Positions 52,139 through 60,179 of a stretch of 64,000 nucleotides of DNA are shown piece by piece. The notes beneath the pieces were generated by a model. It saw nothing but the letters and a program-made list of their open reading frames with translations, was not told the origin of the DNA and ran no database searches. A program made the translations under genes and the position numbers. The stretch lies in the NCBI GenBank assembly GCA_026397915.1, contig JAPLTX010000038.1, forward strand, positions 87,976 to 151,975, in the 5' to 3' direction. How positions within the stretch are numbered: position 1 is the stretch's first letter; each line of letters begins with the position of its first letter. The stretch is from Verrucomicrobiota bacterium (lineage in GTDB: Bacteria; Verrucomicrobiota; Verrucomicrobiia; CAIQCK01).

Positions 52139-53209
52139 ATGAAAACTATTTCACTGGCAGTCATCCCCGGCGACGGCATCGGCAAGGAAGTTGTGCCGGC
52201 AGGCTTGCGCGTGCTGGACGCGGCGGCGGAGTTGCACGGCGGGCTGAAGTTCACGAAGACCGAATTCCCATGGTCGTGTGAGTATTACGTCGCGCACGGC
52301 AAAATGCGCCCCGACGATTGGCAGAAGACGCTTGCGAGCTTCGACGCGATCTTCCTGGGTGCTGTGGGTCTGCCGAACCTGGTGCCGGATCACGTCTCGC
52401 TCTGGGGCTTCATGATGGACATCCGGCACGGCTTCGAGCAATACGTCAACTTCCGCCCGGTGAAGCTCCTGCGCGGCATCGCCTCGCCGCTGCGCGACAA
52501 GACGCCGCATTGTTTCGATTTCACCGTCGTGCGCGAGAACAACGAAGGCGAATACACGACCGTCGGTGGGCGCGTCTATGAGGGCACACCCCACGAAGCT
52601 GCCATCCAACAGGCGTATTTCTCCCGGCACGGCTGCGAGCGCGTGCTGCGCCATGCCTTCGATCTCGCCCGCAAGTCGCGCCGCAAGCGACTCGTCTCGA
52701 TAACGAAGTCCAACGGAATCATCCACTCGATGCCGTTCTGGGACCAGATCACTGCCGAGGTCGCGGCGAACTACAGCGACGTGCAATGGCGGTTGATGCA
52801 CGTGGACGCGGCGGCGGCCTACTTCGTCCTGAAGCCGGAGGAACTTGACGTCGTCGTCGCCTCCAATCTCTTCGGCGACATCCTCACCGATCTCGGCGGC
52901 GCGATCATGGGCAGCATCGGCATGGCGCCCGCCGCAAACCTCAACCCAGAGCGGAAACACCCCTCCATGTTCGAGCCGGTCCACGGCAGCGCGCCAGACA
53001 TCGCCGGGCGCGGCATCGCCAACCCCATCGGCCAAGTCTGGACGGCCGCCATGATGCTCGAATGGTTCGGCGAGCCGGCGCTTGCGTCGCGGCTGGTCAA
53101 CGCCATCGAGGATACGCTGGAGGCCAACATCAAGACTCCTGACCTCGGCGGCCGGGCCAACACCCGCGAAGTCACTGACGCGTTGATCGCCCATCTGAGG
53201 AAGGGCTGA
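52139..53209 (+). CDS. Tartrate/D-malate dehydrogenase-like beta-decarboxylating dehydrogenase
   Basis: This 356-residue protein belongs to the isocitrate/isopropylmalate dehydrogenase family: LAVIPGDGIGKEVVPAG at the start, substrate-site VRENNEGEYTTVGGR, KSNGIIHSMPFWDQ and metal-binding SNLFGDILTDLGGAIMGSIG, then EPVHGSAPDIAGRGIANP. The WSCEYYVAHGKMRPDD and LWGFMMDIRHGFEQYVN segments match the tartrate dehydrogenase/D-malate dehydrogenase (TtuC/DmlA) branch, not LeuB. Leu biosynthesis genes are absent here. It probably oxidises D-malate or tartrate with NAD. It may be co-transcribed with manA. Confidence 0.88.
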   Translation: MKTISLAVIPGDGIGKEVVPAGLRVLDAAAELHGGLKFTKTEFPWSCEYYVAHGKMRPDDWQKTLASFDAIFLGAVGLPNLVPDHVSLWGFMMDIRHGFEQYVNFRPVKLLRGIASPLRDKTPHCFDFTVVRENNEGEYTTVGGRVYEGTPHEAAIQQAYFSRHGCERVLRHAFDLARKSRRKRLVSITKSNGIIHSMPFWDQITAEVAANYSDVQWRLMHVDAAAAYFVLKPEELDVVVASNLFGDILTDLGGAIMGSIGMAPAANLNPERKHPSMFEPVHGSAPDIAGRGIANPIGQVWTAAMMLEWFGEPALASRLVNAIEDTLEANIKTPDLGGRANTREVTDALIAHLRKG

Positions 53210-53232
53210 GGTCAGTCACTGTGCCGGCGGCG

Positions 53233-54525
53233 TCAGAGCCGGATGAAGATCTTCCGCACGTAGAGGAACCGCACGAGCAGGAACGTCAGTGCCACCTCGA
53301 CCAACGCCACGAGCAAGCCGCCCGCTCCCTTCGCCACGTGCAGGTCGAGACACCGCTGCACATCCCCGCCGGTGAAACGCGCCGACAGCGTCGAGAAGTT
53401 GATGATGTTGTGCGCAAGGTAAATAGTGATCGGGTTCATGCCTATCCAGACGAACGGCTCGCACCAGCGTTGGCTCTTCCGCATTTCGACGACATAGTAG
53501 AAGAACGCGAGCAGCATCGCGCTATATCCGCCGGCCACCAACACGAACGACGGACTCCAGAGCTTCTTCACGACGGGGAAGTGCAAGCCCAACAGAAACC
53601 CGATCGCCACGCTCACCGCGCCCGCGCCGAGCAGCCCTAATACTTTCCGCGCATCGCTGGTGTCCTGACGGCGGAGCCACAACCCGGCGAGGATTCCCAG
53701 CAAACACGATGACGTGGCCATCACCATCTGGAGAAGGCCCTGCGCTTCCCAGTAGCCGTCGCCGTATTGCTTCTTGCCCGGCAGGTAACGGAAATCGGTG
53801 TAGTTCGCCAGATTGTAGCCTTCCTCATACACGCCATGCACGCGTCCGGTGACTGACTGGGCCAGCACCGCTGGATCTTTCGAGCCGACCTGCGCCGCAA
53901 GTTTCGCCACAGATTCTTTGTTCAAGTGCAGATCAGGGAACGGCACGAACGTCATCAGCGCCCAGTAACCAATCATGAACGAGAGAAAAGCTGCCACCAT
54001 CGCTCGAGGGTTCCGCGGCCACAGAATGTAGATGGAGCCACCGAGGAAACAGGCCACGCCGAACGTTTGCAGCACGCCCGTGAGACGGATGCCGGGCCAC
54101 GGGTTGCTCAAGCCGCCGTAGTAGAAGATGCCCAGCAGCACCAGCAGCGCACAGCGACGGCCGAGGCGCATGATCGCGCCGTGCCAGCCGTGCTTGGCCA
54201 GCGCCTTGTCCATCGAGAACATCATCGAGACGCCGGTGATGAACACGAACATCGGGAAGATCAGGTCGTAGAAGTGAAAGCCGGCCCATTGCACATGGCT
54301 GAGTTGTGTGTTGAGGAAGTGGACCACTGGGTTGTCGCCCATGTTGTGGAGCGCGTGCACCAACGACCCCGCGCCGACAATCCAGAACATGTCGAAACCG
54401 CGCAGCGCGTCCAGCGACATCAAGCGGCCGCCTTCTGATGGCGCGGCGGGACGTGGGGAGTTTTCCTGGACGGCGGCGGGCGATCCGTTCTGTTTCATCA
54501 GCGAGTTCTCCGAGCTGTGCTTCAA
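53233..54525 (-). CDS. NagX/HGSNAT-like membrane acyltransferase (DUF5009)
   Basis: This 430-residue protein has a polar N-terminus of about 35 residues, then RLMSLDALRGFDMFWIVGAG and about ten membrane helices. Segments such as FHFYDLIFPMFVFITGVSM, RLGRRCALLVLLGIFYYGG and PFVWIGMNPITIYLAHNI match the family of heparan-alpha-glucosaminide N-acetyltransferase and bacterial NagX, which acetylate glucosamine sugars at the membrane. The true substrate is unknown. It is convergent with the dehydrogenase gene and divergent from proS. Confidence 0.88.
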   Translation of the reverse strand: MKHSSENSLMKQNGSPAAVQENSPRPAAPSEGGRLMSLDALRGFDMFWIVGAGSLVHALHNMGDNPVVHFLNTQLSHVQWAGFHFYDLIFPMFVFITGVSMMFSMDKALAKHGWHGAIMRLGRRCALLVLLGIFYYGGLSNPWPGIRLTGVLQTFGVACFLGGSIYILWPRNPRAMVAAFLSFMIGYWALMTFVPFPDLHLNKESVAKLAAQVGSKDPAVLAQSVTGRVHGVYEEGYNLANYTDFRYLPGKKQYGDGYWEAQGLLQMVMATSSCLLGILAGLWLRRQDTSDARKVLGLLGAGAVSVAIGFLLGLHFPVVKKLWSPSFVLVAGGYSAMLLAFFYYVVEMRKSQRWCEPFVWIGMNPITIYLAHNIINFSTLSARFTGGDVQRCLDLHVAKGAGGLLVALVEVALTFLLVRFLYVRKIFIRL

Positions 54526-54586
54526 CCGCCCGCAGCGTAGGCATCCGCGCCGCCCGAGACAAGCGGATATGACGCCGCTATTTTTC

Positions 54587-54614
54587 TTGTCCGGCCTGCG
54601 CCCGTCGCTAGACT
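54587..54614 (+). promoter_or_regulatory. Promoter of proS with near-leaderless spacing
   Basis: TTGTCC (54587-54592) and TAGACT (54609-54614) are 16 bases apart; the ATG at 54630 begins 15 bases after the -10 box. The layout equals that of grpE and of the small-gene module at 57.1 kb. Confidence 0.6.
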
Positions 54615-54629
54615 GCCCGGCTCTTAATT

Positions 54630-56363
54630 ATGAAGTGGAACCAAACACATATCCCGACGCTGAAGGAATCGCCCGCCGAGGCGGAAATCCCCAGCCACAA
54701 ACTCATGCTCCGCGCCGGCCTCATGCGCAAACTCGCCGGCGGCATCTACACTTTCCTGCCGCTCGGCCTGCGCGCTTACGAAAAGGTCGAGCGCATCGTC
54801 CGTGAGGAAATGAACCGCGCCGGCGCCATCGAGATCCGCATGCCGGCGCTCCAGCCGAAGGAACTCTGGCAGCGCGGGCCGCGCTGGGATGCCGCGCAAC
54901 GCGTCATGTTCGCCGCCAGCCCCGCCGACGGCAGCAAGTTCGCCCCCGGCGGCGAACTCGTCCTTGGCCCGACCCACGAGGAAGTCATCACGTCGCTCGC
55001 GGCGGATGAAATCCACAGCTACCGCCAGCTCCCGAAAAACTTCTACCAGATCCAGACCAAGTTCCGGAACGAGATCCGCCCGCGCTTCGGATTGATGCGC
55101 GCCAAGGAGTTCGTCATGAAGGACGGCTACTCCTTCGACGCCACCGAGGACGGCGCGGTGAAAAGCTACGAGGCGATGCGCGCGGCCTACCAGCGCGTCT
55201 TCGAGCGTTGCGGCTTCGGCACGCAGCAGCTCAAGTGCGTCTGGGCCGACAGCGGCGTCATGGGCGGCAAGTATTCGCAGGAGTTCATGGTCACCGCCGA
55301 ATGCGGCGAGAACGAAATCGCCTTCTGCGAGAAGTGCAGCTACGTCGCCAACGTCGAGAAGGCGCAGTCCAAGCTCGCGCGGCTGGAAGACGGCGAAGCG
55401 CCCGCCAACGTCGGGAAGTTCCCGACGCCCGGCGTCAAGACCATCGAGGACCTGACCAAGCCGCCGTTCCTCGTCGCCGCCGACCGGCAGGTCAAGACGC
55501 TCATCTTCATCGCCGACAGCAAACCGGTCCTCGTGCTCATGCGCGGCGATCATCCGCTCAACGAGGTCAAGCTTGCCGCCGCCACCGGCGCCATCGAGTT
55601 CCGCGCCGCGCGCGAAGACGAGATCGTGCCGCTCATGGGCGCGCGTCCCGGCTCGCTCGGTGCCGTCGGCAAGAGCGGCGTGCCGATCTACGCCGACGAG
55701 GCGTTGCGCGGCCGGTTCAACATGGTCACCGGCGCGAACGAAGACGGCTTCCACCTCCGGGGCGTTTGCGTCGAGCGCGACATCAAGGTCACCAAGTGGG
55801 CCGACCTCCGCTCCGTCGCCGCCGGCGAGCCGTGCCCCGAGTGCGCCGCGCCGCTGCGCATCCAGCGCGCCATCGAACTGGGCCACATCTTCATCCTCGG
55901 CACCAAATACTCCGAGAAGCTTGGCGCGAACTACCTCGACGAAAAAGGCCAGAGCCATCCCTGCGTCATGGGCTGCTACGGCATCGGCGTCACGCGCACC
56001 CTCGCGGCGGTCATCGAGTGCTTCAATGACAAGGACGGCATCGTCTGGCCCATGGCCGTCGCGCCGTTCCACGTCTGCATCAGCCTGCTCGATCCGGCCA
56101 AGGAAGCTTCCGCGAAGATCGCGCAGGAGATCCACGACGCGCTGGAGCGCGAAGGCGTGGAGGTCATCCTCGACGACCGCGACGAGCGCCCCGGCTTCAA
56201 GTTCAAGGACGCCGACCTCATCGGCTTCCCCATCCGCGTCACCATCGGCGAGAAGAGCCTGGCCAAAGGCGGCGTCGAGGTGAAGCAGCGCGCCACCGGC
56301 GAGATGAAGCTCCTGCCGCCAGCGGAAGCGGTGAAGGAAATCGTCGCAGCGGTCAGAAGGTAG
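54630..56363 (+). CDS. proS: Prolyl-tRNA synthetase, bacterial type
   Basis: This 577-residue enzyme charges tRNA-Pro. The N-terminal part has HKLMLRAGLMRKLAGGIYTF, motif 2 YQIQTKFRNEIRPRFGLMRA and the class II domain. The editing insertion (INS, YbaK-like) is present at about 225-385 (LVAADRQVKTLIFIADSKPV). Motif 3 is GCYGIGVTRTLAAVIE, and the C-terminal anticodon domain ends with ERPGFKFKDADLIGFPIRV. This is the bacterial ProRS with the insertion, complete and of expected length. Confidence 0.97.
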   Translation: MKWNQTHIPTLKESPAEAEIPSHKLMLRAGLMRKLAGGIYTFLPLGLRAYEKVERIVREEMNRAGAIEIRMPALQPKELWQRGPRWDAAQRVMFAASPADGSKFAPGGELVLGPTHEEVITSLAADEIHSYRQLPKNFYQIQTKFRNEIRPRFGLMRAKEFVMKDGYSFDATEDGAVKSYEAMRAAYQRVFERCGFGTQQLKCVWADSGVMGGKYSQEFMVTAECGENEIAFCEKCSYVANVEKAQSKLARLEDGEAPANVGKFPTPGVKTIEDLTKPPFLVAADRQVKTLIFIADSKPVLVLMRGDHPLNEVKLAAATGAIEFRAAREDEIVPLMGARPGSLGAVGKSGVPIYADEALRGRFNMVTGANEDGFHLRGVCVERDIKVTKWADLRSVAAGEPCPECAAPLRIQRAIELGHIFILGTKYSEKLGANYLDEKGQSHPCVMGCYGIGVTRTLAAVIECFNDKDGIVWPMAVAPFHVCISLLDPAKEASAKIAQEIHDALEREGVEVILDDRDERPGFKFKDADLIGFPIRVTIGEKSLAKGGVEVKQRATGEMKLLPPAEAVKEIVAAVRR

Positions 56364-56412
56364 GTCACTGTAGGCTGCGCGCCCTCACGTAGCCCTATCT
56401 GAAAAGGAGAGC

Positions 56413-56964
56413 CTATTCCTTTGGGATGTTAAGGCTCTTAAATGACTGCTCGATTTCAGTGATGACCGGTTGGATTGCGCGGCCCGCAACTTTAGCATCG
56501 CGAAGAAGTTTAATCGCCTCAAGAACCTTCTCCATTATGGGCGTCGGATCACCGACCACCGGCACCAGACCTTTGAAGTTTGGCATAAAAAACACGCGGT
56601 CAGAATATATCCGCCAAGGCAGTTGTCCTCGTGAAACGTCTGGAACTGTCGGGTCCGAGATTAGCGCTATTGCATAGCTGTTAGGTTTAGGAGGCAAATT
56701 GATTTGAGAGTAGATGCCTATGGGAAGCTGAACCTCAATCAAATTTTTGCCGTTGAAATCCAATTTGCCAGCCAGCCGAGCAATTGGGCGAAGCTTCAAT
56801 TTCACTACGCTATGGTTTATCTCCTCGACCGATTCGATATGAACGTAGGCAATGCATTCTCTTTCACTCTTCACTTGGTCGAAGCAAACCCAGCTACCAT
56901 GACCAGCTTGTGCCAACATGGGTGCCAGGACCATGACCAAGAAAAGCGGCAGTAATTTTCTCAT
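56413..56964 (-). CDS. Secreted protein of unknown function, lower GC
   Basis: The 183-residue protein has a clear Sec signal peptide (residues 1-20, ending LAQAG). The mature part starts with a small Cys pair (WVCFDQVKSERECIAYV) and continues as beta-rich (SVVKLKLRPIARLAGKL) and then helical (EKVLEAIKLLRDAKVAG). I recognise no family. It is noticeably more AT-rich than proS and lies next to repeat-filled DNA, so recent acquisition is possible. It is convergent with proS. Confidence 0.8.
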   Translation of the reverse strand: MRKLLPLFLVMVLAPMLAQAGHGSWVCFDQVKSERECIAYVHIESVEEINHSVVKLKLRPIARLAGKLDFNGKNLIEVQLPIGIYSQINLPPKPNSYAIALISDPTVPDVSRGQLPWRIYSDRVFFMPNFKGLVPVVGDPTPIMEKVLEAIKLLRDAKVAGRAIQPVITEIEQSFKSLNIPKE

Positions 56965-56989
56965 AGATCAACTCGCGCTGACTATTGTT

Positions 56990-57136
56990 TTATAGCAGGC
57001 ATCTAGTTTCCTCGTCTTTTCGTCCCGCCAGCGCCGCTCTCAGGCTCTCGACATACGCGGCTTCGGCTTGCCTCTCGCTCTGCGTCGTCGGGTCGCTGAA
57101 GGTGCCGGTGTCGGGGGCGATGCTGGCAAGCTCCAT
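56990..57136 (-). CDS. Candidate small protein (48 residues), possibly leaderless
   Basis: A frame from ATG 57136 codes MELASIAPDTGTFSDP and ends ESLRAALAGRKDEETRCLL. It is directly preceded by TTGTCC-N16-TACACT (57144-57171) with the -10 box only 7 bases before the ATG, so the mRNA would begin at or next to the start codon. A related, broken copy lies at 57488 and upstream. The reuse of the same promoter plus start suggests that it was once, or still is, a gene; size alone gives weak support. Confidence 0.4.
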   Translation of the reverse strand: MELASIAPDTGTFSDPTTQSERQAEAAYVESLRAALAGRKDEETRCLL

Positions 57137-57143
57137 GCCGCGC

Positions 57144-57171
57144 AGTGTAGGCCAACGGCGGGCGCGGACAA
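57144..57171 (-). promoter_or_regulatory. Promoter of the 48-residue candidate gene
   Basis: TTGTCC (57166-57171) and TACACT (57144-57149), 16-base spacer, minus strand. The equivalent in the second module is at 57498-57524 with a 15-base spacer. Confidence 0.5.
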
Positions 57172-57189
57172 GGCAGAAAACACACCTAC

Positions 57190-57225
57190 GACATCCGCAA
57201 GCTCTCCACATACGCGGCGGAGTCC
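57190..57225 (-). pseudogene. Displaced C-terminal fragment of the small gene
   Basis: The minus strand reads QDSAAYVESLRMS followed by TAG. This matches the EAAYVESLRAAL part of the 48-residue candidate. It may be the end of the second copy, separated from its start at 57490 by inserted hairpin repeats (57230-57372). Confidence 0.35.
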
Positions 57226-57229
57226 TGCC

Positions 57230-57258
57230 AGGTGGACCGCGACCTCCGGGCGCGGTGG
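57230..57258. repeat. Dispersed hairpin repeat, copy 3
   Basis: AGGTGGACCGCGACC and TCCGGGCGCGGTGG; its CCGCG and CGCGG arms pair. It is related to the copies at 38491 and 42198. Confidence 0.5.
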
Positions 57259-57310
57259 CTGTTGTTGAGTCCCAGCATAGCGTGCGCGGAGCGCCCGCTC
57301 CACCTTTTCC

Positions 57311-57372
57311 TGTAGCGGCGGTGTCTCACCGCCGGTGGGTCATCATTCGTCGGTCGGAGACCGACGCTACAG
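57311..57372. repeat. Inverted pair of REP-like GTAGCGKCGGT hairpins
   Basis: TGTAGCGGCGGTGTCTCACC at 57311 and its near reverse complement at 57349-57371 (CGGTCGGAGACCGACGCTAC) are separated by about 14 bases. Each can fold alone (CGGCGGT with ACCGCCG; GTCGGT with ACCGAC). Confidence 0.7.
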
Positions 57373-57490
57373 TTTGTTCATCTCGCCAGCGCGTAGAAGA
57401 AACTGTTGGTTCAATCGCGGTGGGCGCGCATTTCGGCTTGCGTCGGCAGGGGCTGAAGTCGCCGGCGTAGGGGGTGCTGGCGGGCTTCAT
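57326..57490 (-). pseudogene. Degenerate second copy of the small-gene module
   Basis: From ATG 57490 the frame reads MKPASTPYAGDFSPCRRKP and then runs into the REP-like repeats. Its first 90 bases and its promoter (TTGTCC-N15-TACACT) are similar to the module at 57136, but small deletions shift the frame. It is probably not functional. Confidence 0.35.
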
Positions 57491-57654
57491 GCCCCGCAGT
57501 GTAGCCAACGATAGGCGCGGACAAGGCGAAAAGGCGGGCGGGCCAAACACTCCCGACGGTGTCTAGAAGGCGAAAACCGGCGTTTCTTGGCTGTTGGGAT
57601 AGGTTCAAGGGCTTGAATTTGGTAATTTTCACGGGTCAGTGGCTATTTTTGACC

Positions 57655-57905
57655 AAAAAAACCGTGCGCCGGCCGGAATATCGTTTTTGCGGAGCAAAAA
57701 CTCCGCAATCCGACCGGAATATCAGTTTTGCGGAGTGAAAAATCCGCAATCCGGTCGGAACGTCGGTTTTTTGGAGCAAAAAATGCGTTCGCCGGCCGGC
57801 AAGCCGGTTTTGCGGAGTAAAAACTCCGCAATCCGACCGGAATATCGTTTTTGCGGAGCCAAAAATCCGTAATCCGGCCGGAAGATGGATTTTTTGGAGC
57901 AAAAA
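57655..57905. repeat. 41-bp tandem repeat array with hairpin units
   Basis: About six units, each with CCGGMMGGAA, a T-run, and GCGGAG or TGGAGC followed by an A-run. The first two units are 41 bases from CCGGAATATC to CCGGAATATC. Several units contain TTGCGGAG-NAAAAA-CTCCGCAA, an 8-base hairpin. As 41 is not a multiple of three, protein frames change in each unit, which argues against coding. No unique spacers exist, so it is not a CRISPR array. Confidence 0.85.
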
Positions 57906-58232
57906 AACGACACCTCCTGCCCTTACGCCAAGGCACGGAAGGGGTGCGATGAAGCGGCGGCGGCGGGCTCGGATTGGAGCGCGGCTGGGGGAATGTCTGG
58001 CGGGACGCGGTGGTTTGGCATCGGTCTTCATCAGTCCGCTCTCTAACGCCTACATTCCTGTCCGCTGGCGGGCTGGGTTGCACACCACCGCGACGGCGTG
58101 GGCCGGACTAACAGCTTCGCGTTGTTCCCAACGTAAACGCTTCGGCGTTTAGACTCCGCCGCCTCCTGTCCCCCCCGCCTCCTCTTCTCCGCGATTGAGT
58201 TTTTGGGAAAGTAGCGACAACATGAAGGGCGC
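57906..58232. other. Intergenic DNA before the MATE gene
   Basis: About 330 bases with no gene or repeat that I can support. No promoter for the MATE gene is clear. Confidence 0.5.
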
Positions 58233-59639
58233 ATGGCGGCAGCGCTTCAATCGCATGGACGAGACCTGACCTTCGGCAGCGTGCCGAGGCATCTGGTGTA
58301 TTTCTCGATGCCGATGATGCTGGGCAATCTGATCCAGGCGGCTTACAGCTTCGTCAATGCGGTGTGGGTGGGCAAAGGGCTGGGTGAGGCGGAGATGGGC
58401 GCGATCACGGTGACGGGCGCGACAATGTTTGCGCTGCTGGCGCTGGCGCTCGGCATCACGGTGGGCGCGGGCATCCTGGCGGCGCAGTTTGTGGGGGCGC
58501 GGGATACGGACGGGCTGCGGCGGGTGGTGCAGACCTCGACGGCGTTGCAGGCGGTGGCGGGCGTGGTGGTGATCGTCATCGGCGAATGGCTGGCGGCGCC
58601 GGTGTTACGGCTGGTGGATACACCGTCGAATGTGCTGCCGCTGGCGGTGTCCTACACGCGGTGGCTGCTGCTGGTGACGCCGTTTCTGTTCGGGACGTTC
58701 CTGATCGGCTCGCTGTTGCGCGCGGTGGGCGATTCGAAGACGCCGCTGTATTTCCAGGGGGGCGGTCTGCTGTTGACGGTGGCGCTGGACCCGGTGCTGA
58801 TGTTCGGCTGGCTGGGCTGCCCTCGGCTCGGGTTGAACGGGACGGCCATCGCGAACATCATCACGCAGGCCGCGAGCATGTTTGCGCTCTACGCGTGGCT
58901 GCATCGGCGCGGGAACGTAACCGCGCCGGACTGGCGGCGGCTGACGTTGGACCGGCCGACGCTCTGGCTAATTCTCAAGGTTGGCCTGCCGGCGGCGGTG
59001 CAGCAGGGGCTGGCGGCGTTCGGGTTCCTGTTCATCACGGGGATCGTGAACGCCTACGGAGTGAGCGCGACGGCGGCGTTCGGCGCGGCGATGCGGATTG
59101 ACCAGGTGGCGCTGCTGCCAGCGATGGGCTTCGGCGTGGCGGTCTCGATGATGGCGGGCCAGAACATCGGTGCGAAGAGGTTTGACCGGGTGCAGGAGGT
59201 ATTCCACTGGGGGCTGTTGATCAGCGGCGGCATCACGCTGGTGGGGACGGTGGCGGTGATGGCGCTGCCGGGACTCTTGCTGCGCGCGTTCCTCAACGAC
59301 GTGGAGGCGATCCAGATCGGCACGACTTATTTGAGGATCATCGGAGCGTGCTACATGTTCTTCGCGGTGTGGTTTGTCACCAACGGCATCATCAACGGCG
59401 CGGGCCGGACGTTGGTGACAACGCTGGTGACGGTGCTGGCGCTGTGGGTGGTGCGCGTGCCGCTGGCGCTGGCGTTATCGCATCACTTTCATCGAATCGA
59501 GGCCGTGTGGGTCGCGTCGGCGGTGGCGTTCACGGTGGGCACGCTCGCGAGCCTGGCCTACTACTACTCCGGCCGATGGAAGAAGTCGGTGATTGCCTCG
59601 GAGTCCACCACAACGATTGACGAGATCGTGGTTGGGTAG
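58233..59639 (+). CDS. MATE family efflux transporter
   Basis: This 468-residue membrane protein has about 12 helices in two similar halves, typical of Na+- or H+-driven multidrug/toxin export. The first half starts VPRHLVYFSMPMMLGNLIQA, with SLLRAVGDSKTPLYFQ in the loop, and the second half has KVGLPAAVQQGLAAFGFLF and GFGVAVSMMAGQNIGAKRFD. The only in-frame start nearby is ATG 58233. The C-terminal tail is polar (KKSVIASESTTTIDEIVVG). Its TAG stop is in frame with the PEP-CTERM remnant that follows. Confidence 0.93.
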   Translation: MAAALQSHGRDLTFGSVPRHLVYFSMPMMLGNLIQAAYSFVNAVWVGKGLGEAEMGAITVTGATMFALLALALGITVGAGILAAQFVGARDTDGLRRVVQTSTALQAVAGVVVIVIGEWLAAPVLRLVDTPSNVLPLAVSYTRWLLLVTPFLFGTFLIGSLLRAVGDSKTPLYFQGGGLLLTVALDPVLMFGWLGCPRLGLNGTAIANIITQAASMFALYAWLHRRGNVTAPDWRRLTLDRPTLWLILKVGLPAAVQQGLAAFGFLFITGIVNAYGVSATAAFGAAMRIDQVALLPAMGFGVAVSMMAGQNIGAKRFDRVQEVFHWGLLISGGITLVGTVAVMALPGLLLRAFLNDVEAIQIGTTYLRIIGACYMFFAVWFVTNGIINGAGRTLVTTLVTVLALWVVRVPLALALSHHFHRIEAVWVASAVAFTVGTLASLAYYYSGRWKKSVIASESTTTIDEIVVG

Positions 59640-60038
59640 GCCGGCTTCAAGCTCATCGAGCAACTCGTCATCCACATCAGCGCCGCCGCCAATGCCATTG
59701 ACTTCAATCTCGCTTCGGCCGCCTCCCAGGTCTGGCAGCTCGAATTCTCCGGCGTCTTCACCAACAGCACCACGCTTGTATTTCACTACGACGATTCGGG
59801 CCTGTTGGTGGACGAATCCCAACTCCTCATCCGACACTTTGTGAATGGCCAGTGGGAGGTGCCCGGCCAGACCATCGACACCATCAACAACACCATCACG
59901 CTTTCCGTAAACAGTTTCTCGCCGTTTGTTCTCTCCTCTGTTCCCGAACCTTCCAGCGCGTTGTTGGTCTGCTTGGGTGCTACATGCCTCTTTGGCCGCA
60001 GTTTGTTTCGGCGCGATCGACGACCTGCAAAGCGGTAA
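59640..60038 (+). pseudogene. 5'-truncated PEP-CTERM protein remnant
   Basis: From the MATE stop codon on, the same frame is open for 132 codons. It ends with SPFVLSSVPEPSSALLVCLG and a basic tail RSLFRRDRRPAKR, a complete PEP-CTERM exosortase signal (VPEP, hydrophobic helix, Arg-rich end). Upstream part is beta-rich (TTLVFHYDDSGLLVDESQL), like other PEP-CTERM proteins. No start codon with a signal peptide exists; only GTG 59805 is possible. The gene therefore seems to have lost its 5' part, perhaps by a deletion that joined it to the end of the MATE gene. Confidence 0.7.
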
Positions 60039-60179
60039 GGCATTTTCTCCGCCAAAACCTCCTATTGTCGCAACCGCGGTCAGTTGCTACTCTCCACGAA
60101 CGATTGGCGCGCAACACGGGCGCGAGCGGAACGAAGCCGCGGGACGAACGGCGTCAGCCAATCGGCGGACAAGGAGACG

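Noticed and set aside
52139-53209. 3-isopropylmalate dehydrogenase (leuB)
   Set aside because: Internal motifs fit the tartrate/D-malate branch and no leucine genes are adjacent.
40362-57905. Possible CRISPR arrays at 40.4 kb and 57.7 kb
   Set aside because: Units are contiguous without unique spacers, and no cas gene is present.
57639-58031. Open frames over the 41-bp array
   Set aside because: Frame changes from unit to unit since 41 is not a multiple of three; better explained as non-coding repeats.
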